From Alphaproteobacteria bacterium (GTDB lineage: Bacteria > Pseudomonadota > Alphaproteobacteria > SMXP01): a DNA stretch of 64,000 nt. The notes under the pieces are model-generated. The model did not search any database. It was not told the origin of the DNA and saw only the letters and a list, made by a program, of their open reading frames with translations. Each line of letters opens with the position of its first letter. The first letter of the stretch is position 1. Shown one piece after another: positions 1 through 8,031 of the stretch. The stretch covers positions 120,105 through 184,104 of the forward strand of contig JANQPV010000075.1 in assembly GCA_028285305.1 (NCBI GenBank), read 5' to 3'. A program made the translations under genes and the position numbers.

Positions 1-140
1 TCCACCAATGCATCCGCATCTTTGGACGAACTGTTGTAATGCACGGCGACCGCATAACCCTTGGCCGCCAAATGCCGAGACAAAGCCGCACCTACGCGTT
101 TGGCGCCGCCGGTGACAAGAGCTGTTCTGAATTCCGTCAT
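1..140 (-). CDS. Short-chain dehydrogenase/reductase, N-terminal part only
   Basis: The reverse strand reads [20 protein letters not shown] from position 140 and runs off the left edge. The TGGAKRVG segment at about residues 10-17 is the glycine-rich NAD(P)-binding turn of SDR enzymes, and the spacing from the start is normal for the family. An HYNSS stretch after the second strand suggests NADPH preference, as in pteridine-reductase-like SDRs. Only about 46 residues are visible, so the catalytic Tyr-x-x-x-Lys lies outside the window and the substrate cannot be named. It is followed, on the same strand further right, by a glycosyltransferase gene ending 28 bases upstream of this start, so the two could be co-transcribed. 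Confidence 0.75.
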   Translation of the reverse strand, partial: MTEFRTALVTGGAKRVGAALSRHLAAKGYAVAVHYNSSSKDADALV

Positions 141-167
141 AGCACTGATCACCTTAGCTGTTGTATT

Positions 168-1223
168 TTATTGGCTGACGGCGGACCGCAACCACCGATC
201 AATCGTTTGAGCATAGACAGCCAAACCGAACTTGTCTTCCGCCCGCTCGCGGCAAGCGCGACGAGGGATGTTCCCGATCCGCTGGAATAACCCAACCGCG
301 GCATCTATGTCTCCCTGCGGAACCAAGAAGCCAGTTTCTCCGTCCACGATCAATTCACTATTTGCTCCCTGATTGTACGCAATCACCGGTGTGCCGCAGG
401 CCATAGATTCAGTGGTCACGATCCCAAACGCTTCGTGCCAGCGTTGGGTTTGAAGAAGGGCCCGGGCCGACCCGAGAACCGCCTGCAGACCCTCCGTGCC
501 CAAGAAGCCCCGATAGTCGATCGTTTCATCAAACTGGTCCTTAAGCTCGCGCCAGTAGGCGTCATCATCTATAGCTCCGGCGATCATAAGCGGGACGGTC
601 GAAGCCTTTGCAATTTGAAGTGCGTCTTCCAGACCCTTTTCGCGAGATATACGTCCCGCCCAGACGAGCGGTTCGCTCGGACTGCCTTGAAAAGTGTACT
701 TGGCCAAGTCTATCCCGAACGAAATCACAAGCGGCGCCTCCACACCCGGCAATCGTCGGGCCTGTGCCTCAGTCATGAAACCGACGCGGAACGGATATTT
801 GCGCTGAACCCGCGCGATTTCATGGCTCGTTGCGCCGTTCACATCGCTCATGTTCACGACGTGACAGAGCGGCGGTTCGAAAAACTCAGTCAAATAGTAG
901 GGGAGCCAATCGTGCGAAAAATTGAGCACGACGTCGAATTGGGACTGCAGTTTATGGGCCTCTTGCCAAAGCCGCCCCACCAACGGGTCGGTGGGAATGG
1001 GGTAAATTTCGTGGTCTTCAGGCCGCGCCAGGGTGGGTTGGGGCGTGCCTTCAACCTCGCGTACCTCGCAATTTGGAACAGAGGACCCGCACGGCGCAAG
1101 GACCGTGGCCTCGTGACCGAACATCTGCATCCCATGCACGGTATTGGTAATGTGCAAGGTGATGCCGCCGGTCTTGCCGTCCCCGAGAGGAGCCACGGGC
1201 GGCGCTACAATGAGGATCTTCAT
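168..1223 (-). CDS. Glycosyltransferase family 4 protein
   Basis: A 351-residue GT-B-fold glycosyltransferase of the GT4 type. The N-terminal strand MKILIVAPP is followed by a glycine-rich GDGKTGGI segment (acceptor side, residues 14-21). The donor domain begins near LVWAGRISREKG (187-197) and carries the family's EX7E signature, E264 to E272, in HEAFGIVTTESMACGTPV. Members move a sugar from a nucleotide-sugar to lipid, polysaccharide or small-molecule acceptors at the cytosolic face of the membrane; the acceptor is not readable from sequence. Length is slightly short for GT4, as is common for the ADP-heptose/avrRpt-like subset. The start ATG at 1223 directly precedes the conserved first strand. 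It is isolated from any polysaccharide cluster. Confidence 0.85.
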   Translation of the reverse strand: MKILIVAPPVAPLGDGKTGGITLHITNTVHGMQMFGHEATVLAPCGSSVPNCEVREVEGTPQPTLARPEDHEIYPIPTDPLVGRLWQEAHKLQSQFDVVLNFSHDWLPYYLTEFFEPPLCHVVNMSDVNGATSHEIARVQRKYPFRVGFMTEAQARRLPGVEAPLVISFGIDLAKYTFQGSPSEPLVWAGRISREKGLEDALQIAKASTVPLMIAGAIDDDAYWRELKDQFDETIDYRGFLGTEGLQAVLGSARALLQTQRWHEAFGIVTTESMACGTPVIAYNQGANSELIVDGETGFLVPQGDIDAAVGLFQRIGNIPRRACRERAEDKFGLAVYAQTIDRWLRSAVSQ

Positions 1224-1377
1224 ACCGCTCTTCTAATGGGGAATTCGGGCAACTGCCAAGCCGCCGCTCAAAATTTGCCTCTGGAGCGATTTCGCCTCCC
1301 GAATGTCTAGTCTCTCTTGACTTGCCCGCATAAATGGTTTGGGTAAAAGAGGCTAAACGCAACGAATCGGTACTGTT

Positions 1378-2337
1378 ATGCTGCGCAAGGGCAAGAAAAA
1401 ACCTCCCAAGAGCGAATTCGGCAAGGACGCCACGGCGGACGAAGTCACAAGCCTGGTATCATTGAAAGGCAAGACAGTCTTGATCACCGGCGCCAATTCG
1501 GGGATTGGCTTTGAGTCCATGCGTGTTTTGTCGAAACATGGGGCCCATATCGTCGGAACGGCCCGCACCTTCAAAAAGGCAGATGACGCTTGTGCTTGCG
1601 TTGCCGGCGAGGCAACGCCCCTCGCCTGTGATCTTTCTAATCTGCACTCCGTTGCCGAGTGCGCCGCGGAGATCGCCGAACGGGGGATCAAGCTCGACGG
1701 TATCATGTGCAATGCGGGCATCATGGGGCTCCACAAGCTTCAACAGAAGGACGGGTTAGAGCTTCATTTTCTGACCAATCACTTGGGACACTTTTATCTT
1801 GTCACGGAATTATTGGAGAATCTGAAAGAGTCTCGCGATGCACGGATCGTTTTGGTTTCGAGCGCCGCCCATGCAAGAGCGCCCAAAGAGGGCATCCAGT
1901 TCGAAAATCTTACCGGCGAAAAGGGCTATAGCGCGCTGCGCGCCTACGGACAATCCAAGCTCGCAAACGCTCTGTTTGCGGCGGAGTTGGCCAGGCGCTT
2001 GGAAGGGACGAGCGTGACGGCAAACTCGGTCCATCCTGGCGTCGTCATGACGAACATCGCCCGGAACCTCAATCCGGTTCTGCGCTCCGGTTTCGATATG
2101 TTCGGTCCGCGGTTCGCGAAATCCGTTCAGCAAGGAGCGGCGACCCAATGCTATGTGATGTCCCATCCCAAAATGAGGGGCGTCTCGGGGTTTTACCTCG
2201 CCGACTGCAATAACAAGAAGCCGAACAAGCTGGTTCGCGACGAAGCTTTGGCGAAACGCTTGTGGGACGTTTCAGAAGCAGAATGCCGGCGCATTCTGGG
2301 TGCGGAAGAAGATATGCCGGAGGCCGAAGCGGCGTAG
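1378..2337 (+). CDS. SDR oxidoreductase, retinol-dehydrogenase/WWOX-like
   Basis: A 319-residue classical-type SDR. After a charged N-terminal extension of about 30 residues comes the cofactor loop TGANSGIG (37-44), then CNAGIM (111-116), the catalytic serine region VSSAAH (160-165) and Y190-x-x-x-K194. The unit resembles eukaryotic retinol dehydrogenase and WW-domain oxidoreductase catalytic domains and bacterial oxidoreductases annotated as protochlorophyllide-reductase-like. It should oxidise or reduce a hydrophobic alcohol/ketone with NADP(H). The next gene on the same strand (DUF2855) starts 91 bases later; since DUF2855 proteins resemble quinone-reductase-type enzymes, the two may act on the same carbonyl substrate, which is inference. 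Confidence 0.85.
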   Translation: MLRKGKKKPPKSEFGKDATADEVTSLVSLKGKTVLITGANSGIGFESMRVLSKHGAHIVGTARTFKKADDACACVAGEATPLACDLSNLHSVAECAAEIAERGIKLDGIMCNAGIMGLHKLQQKDGLELHFLTNHLGHFYLVTELLENLKESRDARIVLVSSAAHARAPKEGIQFENLTGEKGYSALRAYGQSKLANALFAAELARRLEGTSVTANSVHPGVVMTNIARNLNPVLRSGFDMFGPRFAKSVQQGAATQCYVMSHPKMRGVSGFYLADCNNKKPNKLVRDEALAKRLWDVSEAECRRILGAEEDMPEAEAA

Positions 2338-2428
2338 CCGCCGCTATCTGTTTCTGAGCGATCCCATCTTCCATAGTGACCGGGAAGCGTGTCCCGCACA
2401 CAAATAATTGATCCATCGGAGGAACGTC

Positions 2429-3526
2429 ATGCCGACCATCAGCACAGATCTTATTGTCAATAAAAACAAATTCTCCGACGCAAAGTTCGTCGAGACTGAA
2501 TTGCCGGATGCGGCCGAATTGGGCGCGGGTCAGGCCTTGTTGAAGGTTGATGAATTTGCCTTCACGGCGAACAATGTGACCTACGCCGTTGCCGGCGAGT
2601 CTTTTGGCTATTGGGACTTCTTCCCGGCCGAAGAGGGGTGGGGCCGCATTCCCGTTTGGGGCTTCGCCGATGTGATCGCGTCAACTGCCGAAGGGTTGGC
2701 TGTGGGCGAGCGCCTTTACGGTTACTTGCCCATGTCCACGCACTTGCTGATCGAGCCCGGTCATATGACCAACCACTCTTTAATGGACATGGCCGCTCAC
2801 CGCCAGGAGCGGGCCCCCATATATAATCAGTACACCCTCACGCGGACGGACGGCGCCTACAAGAAGGACCAGGAGGCGCTCATCAGCTTGTTCCGCCCCC
2901 TGTTTACCACATCGTTTTTGCTCGATGATTTCCATGCCGAGAACGATTTCTTTGGCGCCAAGTCGGCGATCCTTTCCAGCGCCTCCAGCAAAACTTCGAT
3001 CGGTCTTGCTTACCTGCTGGCCAATCGCAAAGGACAAGTCCAGGTGGTGGGTCTCACCGGCAAGTCCAACATCCCGTTTGTGGAAAGTCTGGGGTGCTAC
3101 GATCAGGTGCTCGCCTACGAGGACATAGAGACGTTGTCCAAAACCTCTACGGCCTTCGTGGATATGGCCGGAAACGCCGAAGTGTTGGCGCGTGTGCACA
3201 GGCACTTCGCCGATGATCTCAAAAATTCGTGCACGGTGGGCGTGACCCATTGGGATGCGCCCAGCGGCGGAGGCGCCGAACTGCCCGGCCCGAAACCGGA
3301 AGTCTTTTTCGCCCCCGGCTATGCCCAGGCCCGCATGAAGGAATGGGGCGGCGATGGTTTCCAAGCGCGCATCGGCAAGGTGTGGTCCGATTTTCTCCCC
3401 AGCGCCGAAGGCTGGATCACGGTGAAGAAAAGCCGGGGGCCTGATGCTGTCATGGGCGTGTACCAGGAATCCCTTGCCAACACGATCAACCCATCCGAGG
3501 GCCATATTTTGTCCGTGTGGAGTTAA
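2429..3526 (+). CDS. DUF2855 family protein
   Basis: A 365-residue protein recognised as DUF2855 by its GYWDFFPAEEGWGRIPVWGFADV stretch (split here as GYWDFFPAEE then GWGRIPVWGFADV) and the fold order of a medium-chain reductase: an N-terminal barrel (VDEFAFTANNVTYAVAG) followed by a Rossmann-like half containing ILSSASSKTS and VVGLTGKSN. The glycine-rich loop is atypical, so cofactor use is uncertain; the family has no established reaction. The start at 2429 is chosen over an in-frame ATG 21 bases upstream because GGAGGA sits at 2418-2423, at ideal spacing. It follows the SDR gene by 91 bases on the same strand and probably shares its transcript. Confidence 0.8.
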   Translation: MPTISTDLIVNKNKFSDAKFVETELPDAAELGAGQALLKVDEFAFTANNVTYAVAGESFGYWDFFPAEEGWGRIPVWGFADVIASTAEGLAVGERLYGYLPMSTHLLIEPGHMTNHSLMDMAAHRQERAPIYNQYTLTRTDGAYKKDQEALISLFRPLFTTSFLLDDFHAENDFFGAKSAILSSASSKTSIGLAYLLANRKGQVQVVGLTGKSNIPFVESLGCYDQVLAYEDIETLSKTSTAFVDMAGNAEVLARVHRHFADDLKNSCTVGVTHWDAPSGGGAELPGPKPEVFFAPGYAQARMKEWGGDGFQARIGKVWSDFLPSAEGWITVKKSRGPDAVMGVYQESLANTINPSEGHILSVWS

Positions 3527-3716
3527 ATTTTGGTATTTCTTCGCTGGCGCCTCCGTGGGTCGTGCGGAGAGATCGCCAAACGGAAAGGGAATTGGAGAAG
3601 GTCTGGTTCGGGAGCGAACACAAGACCTCTGGTACCCGATTGACTCACATCAACGTATGTGGCGCGGGTTTACGCGCATACTGCCGGTCAACGTCTCAAC
3701 GAAGATGGTGACCCCC

Positions 3717-4175
3717 ATGACCCCTGAACAACATGAACAAGTCGTCTCGATCATCGACGAGGTGAACGACCTCTCCCTCGCGACCCTCCGCGAAGACGGC
3801 TACCCCCAAGCCAACACGGTCAGCTATGTGAGCGACGGCCTCAAAATCTACTTCGGCACGATGGGCTCATCGCAAAAGGCGAAAAACATTGCCTATTGCG
3901 ACAAGGTCTCGTTGACCATCGACCGGCCTTACGGCACCTGGGAGGAGATTCTCAGCCTTTCCATCGGCGGGACGGCCAGTGTGGTGACCGATGAAGAAGA
4001 AGCGGAAAAAGCCGGCGAACTGCTAATGAAGAAGTTCCCTCAAGCCGCCGGTTACGAGTCCGATTTCGAAGGCGAAATGGAAGACTTCGTTTTCATCCGT
4101 ATAGACCCCGAAGTCATTTCTCTGCTCGACTATAGCAAGGGCTTCGGCCATACGGAGTTGCTGGCCGTCGAGTGA
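3717..4175 (+). CDS. Pyridoxamine 5'-phosphate oxidase-like flavin-binding protein
   Basis: A 152-residue split-barrel protein of the PNPOx-like group. The first strand-turn-strand LSLATLREDGYPQANTVSYVSD and the FGTMGSSQKAKNIAY segment (an FMN/F420-phosphate contact region in this fold) are typical, as is the short length without the C-terminal extension of true PdxH. Members reduce varied substrates or simply bind FMN, F420 or haem; the substrate is unknown. The open frame extends upstream to 3444 but overlaps the DUF2855 gene and lacks family similarity there. ATG 3717 begins MTPEQHEQ; ATG 3705 is an alternative. The 190-base gap to DUF2855 shows no other gene. Confidence 0.75.
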   Translation: MTPEQHEQVVSIIDEVNDLSLATLREDGYPQANTVSYVSDGLKIYFGTMGSSQKAKNIAYCDKVSLTIDRPYGTWEEILSLSIGGTASVVTDEEEAEKAGELLMKKFPQAAGYESDFEGEMEDFVFIRIDPEVISLLDYSKGFGHTELLAVE

Positions 4176-4230
4176 ACACGACCGCGACTCGCGGACAGCG
4201 TGTCCAGAAAAGCCTCCCAAAGCTTGGAAG

Positions 4231-4740
4231 TTATAGGTCCACGCGCTGCCGGACCCAGTCTTTGACATAGTCATGATGCGCGGACCAGTCGTGCCAGGCC
4301 GCCTCCGCCCACGCGCGCACCTTTGCGTCGTGCTCTGACGAGCCGGCAAACGGCGCCGCATGCGCCACGGTCAGGCGAAACTGGGCGGGGGGCTTGAGAT
4401 AGATCAGGCTCGCTTTGTCTTTCGCAAAGTCCCCCATCACCTCATTCGTCCGTTGGGGCGTCATGGGGTGTTCCAGTTGAACGAACAGCCGCGCCAGATG
4501 AAGACCCACCGACTGAACGCAGCGGCGATCATCCGGCGAACCCGGATGCTGAACCGCATAAGCGTCCACCGTTAGACGATGCACCTTTTGTAGGAGTACA
4601 TCGCTGTATTCCGCCGCCAACAGTTCGTTAAACGCCGCGAAGCATCCCGGCGACGAGGTCATATAGGCGTGCACCGGGCCATCGATCACCTCGAATGCGC
4701 CGCCGCAGCCACAACAAAGATCTAGTTCGGGTTCGTTCAT
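4231..4740 (-). CDS. DUF5946 family protein
   Basis: A 169-residue protein beginning MNEPELDLCCGCGGAF, with a Cys-Cys-x-Cys-Gly-Gly cluster near residues 9-14 and the YMTSSPGCFAAFNELLAAEYSD, VHRLTVDAYAVQHPG and SVGLHLARL segments that I associate with DUF5946. The family is widespread in soil and marine bacteria and has no assigned function; the N-terminal cysteines could bind a metal. I place the start at 4740 rather than at the ORF limit (4890) because upstream residues are low complexity and would overlap the promoter of the divergent acyl-CoA dehydrogenase. It is transcribed away from that gene and toward the PNPOx-like gene, with which it is convergent. Confidence 0.7.
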   Translation of the reverse strand: MNEPELDLCCGCGGAFEVIDGPVHAYMTSSPGCFAAFNELLAAEYSDVLLQKVHRLTVDAYAVQHPGSPDDRRCVQSVGLHLARLFVQLEHPMTPQRTNEVMGDFAKDKASLIYLKPPAQFRLTVAHAAPFAGSSEHDAKVRAWAEAAWHDWSAHHDYVKDWVRQRVDL

Positions 4741-4888
4741 TTTCTGTTTCTTCTGGTGAACGGATAAATGGGGACGATTTCTCCTGATTGAAAGGGCGCG
4801 CCCTGTGCCGCATTGACCCGCGCTGCGGCACGGTCCAAACATCAATCGGCAAAGGGTACTTGCCACCCCAGGGAAAGGATGTTGATCC

Positions 4889-6109
4889 ATGTACGAACAC
4901 TCTCAAAACGCGCGCGATCTACAAGACCGGCTGGGCGCCTTTATGGAGGCCCACATTTACCCGAACGAACACGCCTATGCTGAGGCACTGGCGACCGCCC
5001 ACGACCGCTACGCGCCCATCCCCCTGATGGATGAGCTAAAGGACGAGGCCAAAGAGGCGGGCCTTTGGAACCTTTTCATCCCGCCCGCCTTGGCCGAGTT
5101 TGCCGACCACGACGGCTTGACGAACTTCGACTATGCGCCGCTCGCCGAAATGATGGGCCGGGTGCTGTGGAGCCCGGAGGTGTTCAATTGCAATGCGCCG
5201 GACACGGGCAACATGGAAGTCTTTATGAAGTACGCCACCCCCGCCCAGCAGGAGGAATGGCTGACACCCCTCTTGGCCGGTGAGATTCGCTCGTCCTATG
5301 CCATGACCGAGCCCCAAGTGGCCTCCTCTGACGCCACCAATATCGAGCTGCGAATTGAGCGCGACGGCGACGAGTGGGTCTTGAATGGACGCAAATGGTT
5401 CATCACAGGCGCCATGAACGAACGCACAAAGATTTTTATCGTGATGGGCAAATCGGCCCCGGATCATCCGGACCGTCACAAGCAGCAAACCCAAGTCTTG
5501 GTGCCCAAAGGCACGCCGGGTCTTGAGGTCATTCGCCCTCTGACCACGTTGGGCTATGACGATGCGCCCTTGGGCCACGCGGAATTGGTGTTCAAAGACG
5601 TGCGCGTGCCTGCGGATAACGTTCTGCTGGGGGAGGGGCGCGGTTTTGAAATCGCCCAAGGCCGTTTGGGCCCGGGCCGGATGCATCATTGCATGCGGCT
5701 CGTCGGCGCCGCCCAACGCTCCTTAGAGCTTGCCTGCAAGCGCGCCTCCAGCCGGGAGACCTTCGGCCGGCCGCTCGCCAAACACCAATCCGTCCGTGAG
5801 GAAATCGCCAAGTCCTTTTCTGAGATAGAGATGGCCCGGCTCCTCGTCCTCAAGACGTCGCACCGCATGGACGAGGCGGGCACCCAAGGAGCCCTCGATC
5901 TCATCGCCGCCACCAAGTCGACGGTCCCCCTTCTCATCCAAAACGTCATCGACCGCTGTATGCAGGTCCACGGCGCCGGCGGTTTGACCGAAGACTTTCC
6001 CATGGCGGAGGCCTTCAACTATGCCCGCTGGTGCCGCCAGGCCGACGGACCCGATCAGGTGCACATGATGTCCCTGGGCAAGCAGATCATTACACGGTAT
6101 ACGGAGTGA
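4889..6109 (+). CDS. Acyl-CoA dehydrogenase family protein
   Basis: A 406-residue flavoprotein of the acyl-CoA dehydrogenase family, closest in feel to the ACAD10/ACAD11-type proteins of Alphaproteobacteria. Seen in order: an all-helical N-terminal domain, SYAMTEPQVASSD (substrate and FAD contact, about 135-147), WFITGAMN (FAD-ring strand), GPGRMHHCMRL (substrate pocket), RETFGRPLAKHQSVRE and the C-terminal QVHGAGGLTEDFPMA. It would introduce the alpha-beta double bond in a fatty or branched acyl-CoA. GGAAAGGA at 4872-4879 supports the start. Its final 22 codons are repeated at 7369-7437 (see repeat entries), a sign of rearrangement just downstream. Confidence 0.92.
   Translation: MYEHSQNARDLQDRLGAFMEAHIYPNEHAYAEALATAHDRYAPIPLMDELKDEAKEAGLWNLFIPPALAEFADHDGLTNFDYAPLAEMMGRVLWSPEVFNCNAPDTGNMEVFMKYATPAQQEEWLTPLLAGEIRSSYAMTEPQVASSDATNIELRIERDGDEWVLNGRKWFITGAMNERTKIFIVMGKSAPDHPDRHKQQTQVLVPKGTPGLEVIRPLTTLGYDDAPLGHAELVFKDVRVPADNVLLGEGRGFEIAQGRLGPGRMHHCMRLVGAAQRSLELACKRASSRETFGRPLAKHQSVREEIAKSFSEIEMARLLVLKTSHRMDEAGTQGALDLIAATKSTVPLLIQNVIDRCMQVHGAGGLTEDFPMAEAFNYARWCRQADGPDQVHMMSLGKQIITRYTE
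6041..6109 (+). repeat. Acyl-CoA dehydrogenase 3'-end repeat, copy A
   Basis: These 69 bases are the last 22 codons and stop of the acyl-CoA dehydrogenase, ADGPDQVHMMSLGKQIITRY then TE and TGA. The same segment recurs in the same orientation at 7369-7437 with 12 mismatches and no gaps; most differences fall at third codon positions. Upstream of position 6041 the two loci share nothing, so the homology begins sharply inside the gene and ends at the stop codon. Confidence 0.85.
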
Positions 6110-6255
6110 CAGCACCGAAAGCTTGGACTCCCGGTGAATTGAGGAGTGTGCCGACGGGCCATCCAGGAAACCCCGTTGGGCGCCGCGGCCCTTACCGAAT
6201 AGGTCTCGCGTCTTGGGTGATTCAAGATGGGAGTTACGGCGATTTTTCATCGGGC

Positions 6256-6762
6256 ATGCGCACCAAGTTTGCCCTTGAGTTTCTGCCTGTCGAGCTCGTG
6301 CCGCTTGAGCCCCATGCACTCCAAAAAGTTGCGTGCAAACATCTTTTGGACAATCAGTACCGCATCATCGGACAAGTGATCTTTTCTCATGATGATTGGT
6401 ATGCGATCGACTTTGGCGTGAAGGCCTACCACTTCCACCGACCAGATAAATCATGGAAGCCGGGTGAGTGGGTGAGGGGCCATATCGCGCTAGACATCGA
6501 TTGCTTTTCATATTTCGAGAGCTTTAGCGGAAATCCATCGGCGCCTGATCTTATCTACACGTGGCGCATTGAGACTGTGCTGCGACAAACCGCGCCATTT
6601 GTTAAGCGGCCGTCTGGTATGTCAGTCCGGGACAAGGCGAAGTGGAATTGGATAGAAGTCGGCCACACCAACGCTTGGAAAGATGACGATGGTGCGGCCG
6701 ACTATTTACTTGTGTCCACTCTGCTTGATGATCCGCCGATAAGGAACGCTCAAGGCAAATGA
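6256..6762 (+). CDS. Hypothetical protein inside the duplicated-end insert
   Basis: I do not recognise this 168-residue protein. It begins MRTKFALEFLPVELVPLEPH and is rich in aromatic residues (HDDWYAIDFGVKAYHFHRP, KAKWNWIEVGHTNAWKDDD), with no signal peptide, membrane segment or known catalytic motif. The open frame reaches back to 6031 inside the acyl-CoA dehydrogenase gene, which cannot be real coding for both; ATG 6256 and GTG 6217 are the plausible starts and neither has a good ribosome-binding site. Size, solubility and company with another small orphan protein between two gene-end repeats resemble polymorphic-toxin immunity or cargo genes, but no toxin gene is visible. Confidence 0.55.
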   Translation: MRTKFALEFLPVELVPLEPHALQKVACKHLLDNQYRIIGQVIFSHDDWYAIDFGVKAYHFHRPDKSWKPGEWVRGHIALDIDCFSYFESFSGNPSAPDLIYTWRIETVLRQTAPFVKRPSGMSVRDKAKWNWIEVGHTNAWKDDDGAADYLLVSTLLDDPPIRNAQGK

Positions 6763-6914
6763 GACGTCGTGCCCGTAGGCAGGCGTTGAGGGAGATCCCC
6801 ATTCCGACTTTCAACGCGGCGCCCCATTTGTTAATCTTGCCTAGCCAACCCCTTAGCTAAGAGCGATAGAACGGCCGGTAGAGACTACGCACACAAAGGC
6901 AAACGCGTGACAAC

Positions 6915-7322
6915 ATGGTGCTCGGATTTCATGATGCAGAAGAGTTTGCGCCCATCATCGGATGGGAGCTCTATCAGGTGACACTCGACAAATACCATGT
7001 CATGTTTTGGTTTGAGAACGGCCTGCAGCTTCTTAACATTGCGCATGCATTTTCTCACACCTCCCAGGATCATCTGGTGTCGTACATGTATGAAATCCAC
7101 GGCGACAACAAGCGGATAGAAATAGACCGAATGTTGCGAGAGAAGGTTGTCGACGTTGTCGTTCGGTCTCCGCGACGATTGGCGATTATATTCAGAAATG
7201 GGGACGAATTGATCGTGCATGATGATCCGAACGCGCAGTCTTGGTGGTTTACCCCGGTCCAAAATCCTGCCGACCCCGAATGGGCGTCACAATGGGGAAT
7301 GAGCGATATCGACCCGGAATAG
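6915..7322 (+). CDS. Small hypothetical protein, DUF6188-like
   Basis: A 135-residue soluble protein. Its two halves look alike in style: WELYQVTLDKYHVMFWFENG and VVDVVVRSPRRLAIIFRNGDELIVHDDPN, each a strand followed by an acidic turn, as in the small beta-rich DUF6188 proteins often seen as orphan or immunity-like genes. That family link is tentative. No ribosome-binding site is obvious before ATG 6915, and the gene ends just before the second copy of the acyl-CoA dehydrogenase tail. It may be cargo of the same insertion event as the preceding gene. Confidence 0.55.
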   Translation: MVLGFHDAEEFAPIIGWELYQVTLDKYHVMFWFENGLQLLNIAHAFSHTSQDHLVSYMYEIHGDNKRIEIDRMLREKVVDVVVRSPRRLAIIFRNGDELIVHDDPNAQSWWFTPVQNPADPEWASQWGMSDIDPE

Positions 7323-7368
7323 ATGTGGAAAGTAATAGTCTCTGCGCTTTACTTCTTGATGGGCTTGC

Positions 7369-7437
7369 GCCGACGGCCCCGACCAGGTGCCTGTGATGTC
7401 TTTGGGCAAGCAAATAATTACAAGGTGTACGGAGTAA
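7369..7437 (+). repeat. Acyl-CoA dehydrogenase 3'-end repeat, copy B (vestigial)
   Basis: A 69-base vestige encoding ADGPDQVPVMSLGKQIITRC then TE and TAA, the acyl-CoA dehydrogenase C-terminus without any of the rest of the gene. It matches 6041-6109 at 57 of 69 positions. The GGAG in its last codons (7431-7434) serves as the ribosome-binding site of the following GTG-initiated gene, so an acyl-CoA dehydrogenase gene probably once directly preceded that gene. Confidence 0.85.
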
Positions 7438-7442
7438 AGCCT

Positions 7443-7871
7443 GTGCCGGAAAAGATCACGCCGTTTTTGATGTTTCAAGGTAACGCCGGTGAAGCGCTGG
7501 ACTTCTACGCGGCAACCATAGACGGCGTGACCGTCACCAACCAAGAAGTCCATGGCCCGGACGCCGGCGAAGCAGCAGGCAAGGTGAGCAGCGCCGTTTT
7601 GTCTTTAGGCGGACAAGAGGTCCGCGTCTTCGACAGTCCAATCAAGCATGCCTTCTCGTTCACGCCGTCTTTCTCGTTCTTTGTGGACTGCCGCGAGGAA
7701 GCTGAAATCGACCGGCTCTTTGCCGCGCTGTCGGAAGGCGGCGAAGTCCTCATGCCCTTGGACGCCTACGACTTCAGTCCCAAGTTCGCCTGGGTGAACG
7801 ACAAATTCGGTGTCTCCTGGCAGCTGAATCTGCTAAAAAAGGAGGAACGGCCCCGTAGCTCAGCAGGATAG
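7443..7871 (+). CDS. VOC-superfamily protein, PhnB/3-demethylubiquinone-methyltransferase-like
   Basis: A 142-residue glyoxalase-fold protein starting, at GTG 7443, with MPEKITPFLMFQGNAGEALD, the classic opening of the PhnB-like family, followed by VSSAVLSLGGQEVRVFDSP, FFVDCREEAEIDRLFAALSEGG and FAWVNDKFGVSWQLNL. Function in the family is unproven; related folds bind metals and small ligands. GGAG at 7431-7434 lies 8 bases before the GTG, within the vestigial dehydrogenase tail. The frame does not stop after WQLNL, where relatives usually end, but runs on through a lysine/glutamate/arginine-rich tail and terminates at TAG 7869-7871 inside the tRNA-Arg gene, a sign that its original 3' end was replaced. 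Confidence 0.8.
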   Translation: MPEKITPFLMFQGNAGEALDFYAATIDGVTVTNQEVHGPDAGEAAGKVSSAVLSLGGQEVRVFDSPIKHAFSFTPSFSFFVDCREEAEIDRLFAALSEGGEVLMPLDAYDFSPKFAWVNDKFGVSWQLNLLKKEERPRSSAG

Positions 7872-7925
7872 AGCGGCAGATTCCTAATCTGCAGGTCAGA
7901 GGTTCGAATCCTCTCGGGGTCACCA
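7849..7925 (+). tRNA. tRNA-Arg (CCT)
   Basis: A full 77-base tRNA with encoded CCA. The seven-pair acceptor stem GGCCCCG/CGGGGTC has one G-U pair; the D-arm GCTCAGCAGGATAGAGC, the anticodon arm GCAGA-TTCCTAA-TCTGC with anticodon CCT, and the T-arm with GGTTCGAATCC are all present. It reads AGG codons. Its first 23 bases overlap the end of the upstream VOC gene. A lower-GC block of unusual genes begins directly after it, as expected when a tRNA 3' end serves as an integration site, although no second copy of the tRNA end was found in the window. Confidence 0.95.
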
Positions 7926-8031
7926 CCCAGCCCGCCTGCTTATCCGATGATTTTTCTTGGGGATAATGCTTGCAAGCAAGCAAGCGGTCATTACATCTAA
8001 TGTCAAAGACACTCAACTTATGAGGTGTGGC

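Noticed and set aside
435..1310. Long plus-strand open frame opposite the glycosyltransferase gene
   Set aside because: It lies fully antisense to a gene with clear GT4 motifs, has no ribosome-binding site and shows no family resemblance.
2780..3505. 241-codon minus-strand frame inside the DUF2855 gene
   Set aside because: Shadow frame of high-GC coding DNA; the plus-strand protein has conserved motifs and a strong ribosome-binding site.
7323..7442. Forty extra N-terminal codons of the VOC gene
   Set aside because: This part overlaps the vestigial dehydrogenase tail in another frame; GTG 7443 with GGAG gives the family's normal N-terminus.
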